Of a DNA stretch of 64,000 nucleotides, positions 59,328 to 64,000 are shown in pieces. The stretch is from Granulicella mallensis. GTDB taxonomy: Bacteria > Acidobacteriota > Terriglobia > Terriglobales > Acidobacteriaceae. The notes under the pieces were generated by a model. It worked only from the letters and a program-made list of their open reading frames with translations, did no database searches and was not told the origin of the DNA. Location of the stretch: positions 186,001 to 250,000 of the forward strand of contig NZ_JACHIO010000008.1 of assembly GCF_014203225.1 (NCBI RefSeq). The letters are read 5' to 3'. The first letter of the stretch is position 1. Every line of letters begins with the position of its first letter. The translations under genes and the position numbers were made by a program.

Positions 59328-60410
59328 CTAGCAGTAAACGACTTTGCGCTGTTGTCCGCGCACAATGCGTCCCAGCACAATCGACCGCTCATTCATGCGA
59401 CTCAGCACCAGCCGTGCCTTCTTGAGCAGCGCCGCCGGCACCACCGCAACCAGCCCGATGCCCATATTGAACGCTCGCAACATCTCTTCGTTCTCGATGC
59501 TGCCAAGCGTCTGCAGATGCGCGAAGAGCGGTGGCGGCTCCCAGCTCGCCAGCTCCACCTGTGCCGCAAACCCCTTGGGCAGAATGCGCGGCAGGTTCTC
59601 CGTAAGACCGCCTCCGGTGATGTGCGCAAAGGCATGCGCCACCTCGGCCTGCAGCAGCTTGCGGATGGGCGCAAGATAGCTGCGATGCGAGCGCATCAGC
59701 GCCGCGCCAACCTTGTCGCCAAGCTCGTTGACATACTGATCCGCTCGGTAGCCGGCGGTCTCGAACAACAACTTGCGCGCGAGCGTGTAGCCGTTGGTAT
59801 GCAGGCCATTCGACGGCAGCCCTAACAGGATGTCTCCCTCGGCAATGTTCTCGCCTGAGAGCATCTTCGCGTGGCTGACGGCGCCGACGAGGAAACCGGC
59901 GAGGTCGTACTCCTTGCCGCGATAGAGGGTTGGCATCTCCGCCGTCTCGCCGCCCAGCAGGGCGCAGCCATTGGCCTTGCAGGCCTCCACGATGCCGCCG
60001 ATCACCTGTTCGACGACGTTCGCGTCGAGCTCCCCTGCTGCAAAGTAGTCGAGAAAAAACAGTGGCGTCGCCCCCTGCACCGCGACGTCGTTAACGCAAT
60101 GATTCACCAGGTCGGAGCCGATGCTTCCATGCAGTCCGAGCTGCGCAGCGAGCTGCAGCTTGCTCCCGACGCCGTCCGTGCTCGCCACCAGCACAGGTTC
60201 GGGAAAGCGTTCGGCATCGAGTGCGAACAGCCCTGCGAATCCGCCAATTTCGCTCAGCACATTCTTGTTGAAGCTGCGCCGAGCCGTCAGCTTGATGCGC
60301 TCGTTCGCGATCGCCGCGCGATCCCGGTCGACACCTGCTTCGGCATATGTAGCGCGCGTACGCGTAACCCGCTTCGCCGGAGGCACTGCCGCTGAATCGT
60401 CCACGCTCAT
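59328..60410 (-). CDS. purM: Phosphoribosylformylglycinamidine cyclo-ligase (AIR synthetase)
   Basis: 360 aa from ATG 60410, after a purine-rich GAGGTGGGAG. It closes the imidazole ring in purine synthesis. Motifs: VLVASTDGVGSKLQLA, GSDLVNHCVNDVAVQGATPLFFLDYFA, CALLGGETAEMPTLYRGKEYDLAGFLVG, LPSNGLHTNGYTLARKLLFE, AHITGGGLTENLPRILP, FNMGIGLVAVVP. The N-terminal 20 residues are an extension compared with E. coli PurM. Divergent from hemL across about 220 bp; no other pur gene here. Confidence 0.95.
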   Translation of the reverse strand: MSVDDSAAVPPAKRVTRTRATYAEAGVDRDRAAIANERIKLTARRSFNKNVLSEIGGFAGLFALDAERFPEPVLVASTDGVGSKLQLAAQLGLHGSIGSDLVNHCVNDVAVQGATPLFFLDYFAAGELDANVVEQVIGGIVEACKANGCALLGGETAEMPTLYRGKEYDLAGFLVGAVSHAKMLSGENIAEGDILLGLPSNGLHTNGYTLARKLLFETAGYRADQYVNELGDKVGAALMRSHRSYLAPIRKLLQAEVAHAFAHITGGGLTENLPRILPKGFAAQVELASWEPPPLFAHLQTLGSIENEEMLRAFNMGIGLVAVVPAALLKKARLVLSRMNERSIVLGRIVRGQQRKVVYC

Positions 60411-60616
60411 CTCTCCCACCTCATCTTTTCCACGCCGGCCACCCTGACGCAGCGATCACCACGGTCCCCGGCAAGCACGAGTTCCGCGCTCGCTGGCTGG
60501 TTCCTATCATTCATACCTAAGGGATGACGTCTTTCACTGGATTACAGGGGCTGGCTTTATTAGGCCACAAGGACCGTCTATCTACACCGCGAATTCGCAG
60601 TCTACCAGCCGACTTT

Positions 60617-60622
60617 TATACT
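60617..60622 (+). promoter_or_regulatory. Possible -10 box, leaderless start of hemL
   Basis: TATACT ends 6 nt before the ATG at 60629. A start of transcription at or near the start codon would give a leaderless mRNA; the TGAGG next to the ATG is too close to act as a normal ribosome site. Confidence 0.4.
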
Positions 60623-60628
60623 GAGGTT

Positions 60629-61942
60629 ATGGCACTCCCTCTCACCCGCTCCAAAGTCCTGCAACGACGCGCCGAAACCCTGCTTCCGGGGGGTGTGGAT
60701 TCTCCTGTTCGAGCGTTTCGCGCTGTCGGTGGAGACCCACCGTTTCTCGTCAGTGCCAAGGGCGCCTGGCTCACCGATGCCGACGGCAACCGCTACATCG
60801 ATCTCTTCGGCTCCTGGGGGCCCATGCTGCTCGGCCATGCGTTTCCGCCCGCGGTGGAGGCCATCCGTGAGGCTGCTGGACTCAGCGCCTCGTTCGGCGC
60901 GAGCACAGCCGCCGAAGCGGATCTTGCGGAGCTCGTTCAGCGCTGCTTCCCCTCCATCCAAAAGCTGCGCTTCGTCAGCTCCGGCACCGAGGCCTGCATG
61001 TCGGCCATTCGCCTGGCGCGCGGCTTTACAGGACGCTCCTTTGTCATCAAGTTTGAGGGTTGCTATCACGGCCACGCTGATGCCCTGCTCGTAAAAGCCG
61101 GCAGCGGCGTCGCGACCTTCGGCATCCCCGGCTCCGCGGGCGTTCCCAACGAGACGGTCATGCACACGCTGGCCCTTCCCTATAACGATCTCTCTGCGGT
61201 TGAGGCTGCGTTTGCCGCTCATCCTGAGCTGATTGCCTGCGTCATTCTCGAGCCCGTCGTCGGCAACGCGGGAACCATAGCGCCGCTCCCTGGGTATCTG
61301 AAGGGTCTGCGTGAGATCACCCGCAAGCATGGCGCCCTGCTGATCTTCGACGAGGTCATGACCGGCTTCCGTCTCGCTCCCGGCGGCGCCCAGGAGCTGT
61401 TTGCGGACGAACTGGGCGGAGCGCCCGACCTCACCACCCTCGGCAAGATCGTCGGTGGAGGCCTGCCCGTAGGAGCCTTCGGTGGACGTGCTGAGATCAT
61501 GGACTACCTCGCCCCGCTGGGCCCCGTCTATCAGGCAGGAACACTCTCCGGCAATCCCCTCGCCATGGCTGCGGGCATTGCGACCCTCCAATCTCTCCTG
61601 GAGCAACGCGAAACGATCTATGCCACTCTGGAAGCGACTACAGCCGCCATCGTCGAAGGCATCGCCCGGCTCGCCGTAGAACGGGGCATTGCACTCACCG
61701 CAAACCGTGTCGGCAGCATGTTCACCTGTTTCTTCACACCTTCTGCCGTCACAGACTTCACGACAGCAAGCCACTCCGACACAGCAGCCTTCGCGCGCTT
61801 TCATCGTGCCATGCTGGAGCGTGGCGTATGGCTTCCGCCCAGCCAGTTCGAAGCGGCTTTCGTCTCCACAGAACATGGCCCGGCTGAAGTCGATGCCATT
61901 CTGGCAGCAGCCGCAGAAGCGCTGCACGAGGTTCAGAAGTAG
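60629..61942 (+). CDS. hemL: Glutamate-1-semialdehyde 2,1-aminomutase
   Basis: 437 aa from ATG 60629; upstream in-frame residues are not family-like. PLP enzyme making 5-aminolevulinate for heme. Motifs: [109 protein letters not shown], and [17 protein letters not shown] with the PLP lysine at Lys273. It uses the C5 pathway. No other hem gene is next to it. Confidence 0.95.
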   Translation: MALPLTRSKVLQRRAETLLPGGVDSPVRAFRAVGGDPPFLVSAKGAWLTDADGNRYIDLFGSWGPMLLGHAFPPAVEAIREAAGLSASFGASTAAEADLAELVQRCFPSIQKLRFVSSGTEACMSAIRLARGFTGRSFVIKFEGCYHGHADALLVKAGSGVATFGIPGSAGVPNETVMHTLALPYNDLSAVEAAFAAHPELIACVILEPVVGNAGTIAPLPGYLKGLREITRKHGALLIFDEVMTGFRLAPGGAQELFADELGGAPDLTTLGKIVGGGLPVGAFGGRAEIMDYLAPLGPVYQAGTLSGNPLAMAAGIATLQSLLEQRETIYATLEATTAAIVEGIARLAVERGIALTANRVGSMFTCFFTPSAVTDFTTASHSDTAAFARFHRAMLERGVWLPPSQFEAAFVSTEHGPAEVDAILAAAAEALHEVQK

Positions 61943-61992
61943 AGGCGATTGAAGATCGCTTCTGCCGATTCATCGCCTCTGTTCTGTTTTGC
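61941..61992 (+). terminator. Probable terminator after hemL
   Basis: AGAGGCGAT / ATCGCCTCT stem with a nested GAAG...CTTC hairpin, then GTTCTGTTTTG. It overlaps the hemL stop codon. Confidence 0.6.
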
Positions 61993-62016
61993 TTTGGATT
62001 CGGGTTTCTGAGGTCG

Positions 62017-62091
62017 TTGCTTTTGTCGTTGCCTTTCTGGTTGTCATTCCGACCCTCCCGCGAAGCAAAAGGGAGGAATCTGCTGTCTGCC
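62017..62091. repeat. Repeat family G, partial copy
   Basis: GCCTTTCTGGTTGTCATTCC then a CCCTCCCGCG...GGGAGG hairpin and GAATCTGCTGTC. It matches one outer arm of the element at 34113-34312 and, in complement, the segment inside mutM. The second arm is missing; family F copy 2 follows directly. Confidence 0.7.
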
Positions 62092-62122
62092 TGGACAAGC
62101 AAGGTTTCCTCACGCAGGCACG

Positions 62123-62490
62123 AACCGGAAGGGCACGGTTTCAACCGTGCCGGGAAAGCTCGAACTGAAAGCTCGAACTGAAAGCTCCTACCGCTCTGCC
62201 GAAGGCGGGAGTAGAGGCGTAGCCACAACGACTGATTTGCCTTCTTTTGCTAGCCGAAGATGCATGGGGATAGCACCTGAATTCTCCCTCGTAGCGCCAC
62301 GATCTTCGCAAAGGTCCAGTCCTCTTCATTCAACGGTGCTACAGCGATTCCTGCCGTTGGCCAGGCTGATTAGCCCCTACCAAAGAAAGCAGTTCAGTCG
62401 TTGCGGCTACGCCTCCACTCCGGCCTTCGGCAGAGCGGCGGGCCTTTGGCCCGACGCTTGCGGCATGGCTGAAGCCATACCCTTCCGGTT
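62123..62490. repeat. Repeat family F, copy 2
   Basis: 368-bp palindrome related to 31080-31390: outer arms AACCGGAAGGGCA / CCCTTCCGGTT, second arms CCGCTCTGCCGAAGGC / GCCTTCGGCAGAGCGG, and CAACGACTGA / TCAGTCGTTG. A GCTCGAACTGAAA unit is tandemly repeated near 62158-62185. The centre differs from copy 1. Confidence 0.85.
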
Positions 62491-62552
62491 CTTTCCTATG
62501 CAATGACCATCGCGATACAGCGAATCCACGGCCACGAAAGCCACACAAATGA

Positions 62553-62597
62553 CAAGCGCCTCATCTCACGACAAACTGTCGTGAGATGGGGCGCTTG
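62553..62597 (-). terminator. Long hairpin after exbD operon
   Basis: 20-bp stem CAAGCGCCTCATCTCACGAC / GTCGTGAGATGGGGCGCTTG with one G-T pair and a 5-nt loop, 50 bp past the last exbD stop. The following bases on the minus strand (TCATTTGTG) are only weakly T-rich. Confidence 0.65.
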
Positions 62598-62646
62598 ATG
62601 ATGCAAGAACGGCAGCAGGAAGTTTTGATCCCTGCGTAATCCCAGC

Positions 62647-63087
62647 TTAGTGTCCGGCTTCGACCTGCGGCGTAATGATGCCGATGTTGGTTACGTCAGC
62701 ACCATGTCCGAATCCGATGGCCTCAGCAACGCTGCTGAAGTCGAGATCCTTGTCGCCTTTGACGAACATCACCTTCTCCTGACGGGTCGCGAAGATCTCC
62801 GTCAGCTCGGCAGTAATGTCGCCCTTGGCGAAGTCCTTATCGTTGATCTTCCAACCCGGAGCGCCACCACCTGGCCGTGAGGTGACCTGCAAAACGATTG
62901 TTCGGTCGTTCTCGGGCGGCGGTGGTTGGTTCTGTTTCGGCGGCTGGGGTACCAGCGCCTCGAGACCTCTCGGCGTCGTCGGAACGATGACCATGAAGAT
63001 AATGAGCAGTACCAGTAGCACGTCGATCAGCGGTGTAACGTTGATCTCCGAGACCGATCCGCCCGATGATCCAGTACCCATTCCCAT
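62647..63087 (-). CDS. exbD: ExbD/TolR-family protein, second of tandem pair
   Basis: 146 aa. SEINVTPLIDVLLVLLIIFMVIVP holds the membrane helix with the coupling Asp; the periplasmic part has a Pro/Gln-rich linker (PQPPKQNQPPPPEND) and ends ITPQVEAGH. It resembles the orphan ExbD at 31527-31934 (both have PRGL after the helix). Third gene of exbB-exbD-exbD, 67 bp after the first exbD. Powers a TonB-type outer-membrane transport system with ExbB. Confidence 0.92.
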   Translation of the reverse strand: MGMGTGSSGGSVSEINVTPLIDVLLVLLIIFMVIVPTTPRGLEALVPQPPKQNQPPPPENDRTIVLQVTSRPGGGAPGWKINDKDFAKGDITAELTEIFATRQEKVMFVKGDKDLDFSSVAEAIGFGHGADVTNIGIITPQVEAGH

Positions 63088-63154
63088 ATCGATACTCCTT
63101 ATGTCTTACAACAGTTCTATCGAACTGCAGGCGAAAGAAAACGCCCCAATCCTG

Positions 63155-63592
63155 CTAGTTGGTCTGGTTGATATCGGTCAGCAAATTGAGCTGACTGACG
63201 CCGGCCACGCGGACGCCATCGATGGTATCCATCACTTTGCCATAATTGGCACGCGCATCGGCGTGCAAATAGACAGATTTGTCGTCGCCAGGGTTCGTCT
63301 TCTTGGCAAGAAGGTCTGCAACCTTCGAACCGAGATCCGAAATGGATACCTGGTCGGCATTAAGGAAGGTCTTACCGTCGCGAGTGACCGAGACATTAAT
63401 CGCATCTTCTTTGCTGGCGTTCTCCATCACGGTCGATGCGGTGACCCTAGGAAGATCTACGTTAACGCTGTGGTTCAACATGGGGGTGACGACCATGAAG
63501 ATGATCAGGAGCACCAGCATGACGTCCACCATCGGGGTCACGTTGATGTTCGAGTTGACCTTCTTGCCCTCTTCCCGCTTTGCCATTGCCAT
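63155..63592 (-). CDS. exbD: ExbD/TolR-family protein, first of tandem pair
   Basis: 145 aa. A basic start (MAKREEGKKVNSN), then INVTPMVDVMLVLLIIFMVVTPML with the key Asp, and a periplasmic domain containing VSVTRDGKTFLNADQVSI and VYLHADARANYGKVMDTIDGVRVAGV, typical of ExbD. The sequence differs clearly from the neighbouring ExbD, so the two are old paralogues that could form mixed dimers. Confidence 0.93.
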   Translation of the reverse strand: MAMAKREEGKKVNSNINVTPMVDVMLVLLIIFMVVTPMLNHSVNVDLPRVTASTVMENASKEDAINVSVTRDGKTFLNADQVSISDLGSKVADLLAKKTNPGDDKSVYLHADARANYGKVMDTIDGVRVAGVSQLNLLTDINQTN

Positions 63593-63661
63593 AAGATTGT
63601 GCTCCGTCCGGGCGTTCTAGCCCGTGCTCTGACTGAGTCCCCGGGAACCTCTGATGAAGGC

Positions 63662-63691
63662 CTCCGGACGCCGTTGCTTTGGCGTCCGGAG
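63662..63691. other. Intercistronic hairpin between exbB and exbD
   Basis: Perfect 11-bp stem CTCCGGACGCC / GGCGTCCGGAG with an 8-nt loop in the 177-bp exbB-exbD gap, no T-run on the minus strand. More likely an mRNA stability or processing element that sets the protein ratio than a terminator. Confidence 0.5.
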
Positions 63692-63769
63692 AGTCCTAAG
63701 AGTGATTCCCGCAGGATGTATTACTCGACTGTTGCGCTACCTGGTCTTGCAACCAGAACGGCGCACAGT

Positions 63770-64000
63770 TTAGCGGTGCGACTGCTTGATGAAGTAGTCG
63801 ACCAGCTCCGACGAGCTGTTATCCATCTCTACGTCAAAGGCTTCTACCTTGCTGGTGAAGTAGTTGAAGCACATAACGGCAGGGATGGCGACGAGCAGAC
63901 CGAAAGCGGTCGTAACCAGAGCTTCCGAGATACCGCCGGCAACCTGACCGATGCCCGAGCTCTTCGACGAAGCGATGGAGCGGAAGGCGTTGAGAATACC
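63770..64000 (-). CDS. exbB: ExbB/TolQ/MotA-family proton channel, C-terminal fragment
   Basis: 76 residues are visible, running off the right edge. NAFRSIASSKSSGIGQVAGGISEALVTTAFGLLVAIPAVMCFNYFTSKV is the conserved third-helix region of ExbB (the GISEALVTTAFGLLVAIPA block with the polar Thr residues of the proton path). The short C-terminal tail ends KQSHR. First gene of the operon with two exbD genes. Confidence 0.9.
   Translation of the reverse strand, partial: GILNAFRSIASSKSSGIGQVAGGISEALVTTAFGLLVAIPAVMCFNYFTSKVEAFDVEMDNSSSELVDYFIKQSHR

Noticed and set aside
60602-61927. 441-aa minus-strand frame opposite hemL
   Set aside because: Shadow of hemL; Cys/Gly/Arg-rich with no motif, while hemL has every family landmark.

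Overview
The window looks like a chromosomal piece of an Acidobacteriota genome, most likely family Acidobacteriaceae (Terriglobus, Granulicella or Edaphobacter type). This is inferred from the high-GC coding sequence, a very large Oar-type TonB-dependent receptor with an N-terminal carboxypeptidase-regulatory domain, a tricorn-type S41 protease, a DUF885 peptidase, repeated ExbD genes and many long palindromic intergenic repeats. No rRNA, tRNA, CRISPR array, prophage or complete insertion sequence was recognised.

Layout. 0-7.6 kb: start of a polysaccharide flippase, mutM (carrying an in-frame repeat-derived insertion), a ROK-family protein, sthA, thiE, a FecR/DUF6600 secreted protein and a small membrane protein. 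7.7-13.5 kb: an ABC-F ATPase (YbiT type), a three-gene signalling cluster (CHASE3 histidine kinase, single-domain response regulator, receiver-PAS-kinase) and a DUF2237 protein. 13.5-19.5 kb: the TonB receptor and an HtrA protease. 19.5-24 kb: housekeeping genes coaE, folD, two small proteins, plsX, rpmF and yceD. 24-35 kb: a DtxR/MntR-like regulator, the DUF885 peptidase, a lipoprotein and a zinc-ribbon membrane protein set between two copies of one repeat, pyrR, an MFS transporter, an ExbD, a TPR lipoprotein, an SDR, and a response regulator with a histone-H1-like tail. 35-39 kb: ackA and xfp, the acetyl-phosphate branch of the phosphoketolase pathway. 39-46.4 kb: a frameshifted REP-associated transposase between direct repeats, then a Cus-type copper/silver efflux operon. 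46.8-52.5 kb: the tricorn protease, an esterase, and infC with an apparent ATC start. 52.6-56 kb: an unrecognised two-gene unit that looks poorer in GC, divergent from a MacB-like ABC transporter. 56-64 kb: an Old Yellow Enzyme homologue, an M50 protease, a Gly/Tyr-rich secreted protein, purM, hemL and an exbB-exbD-exbD operon running off the right end.

The most distinctive property is the intergenic DNA. I count at least eight kinds of long palindromic element, called A to H here. Most recur, one has invaded mutM in frame, one (E) looks like a MITE with terminal inverted repeats, and family B clusters around the dead transposase. The other standouts are the receiver-histone-tail protein, the non-canonical infC start, the CusB-like adaptor with an extra C-terminal domain, and the unknown two-gene unit at 52.7-54.2 kb. 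All statements rest on reading the sequence and recalled family knowledge; no database search or computed statistic was used.
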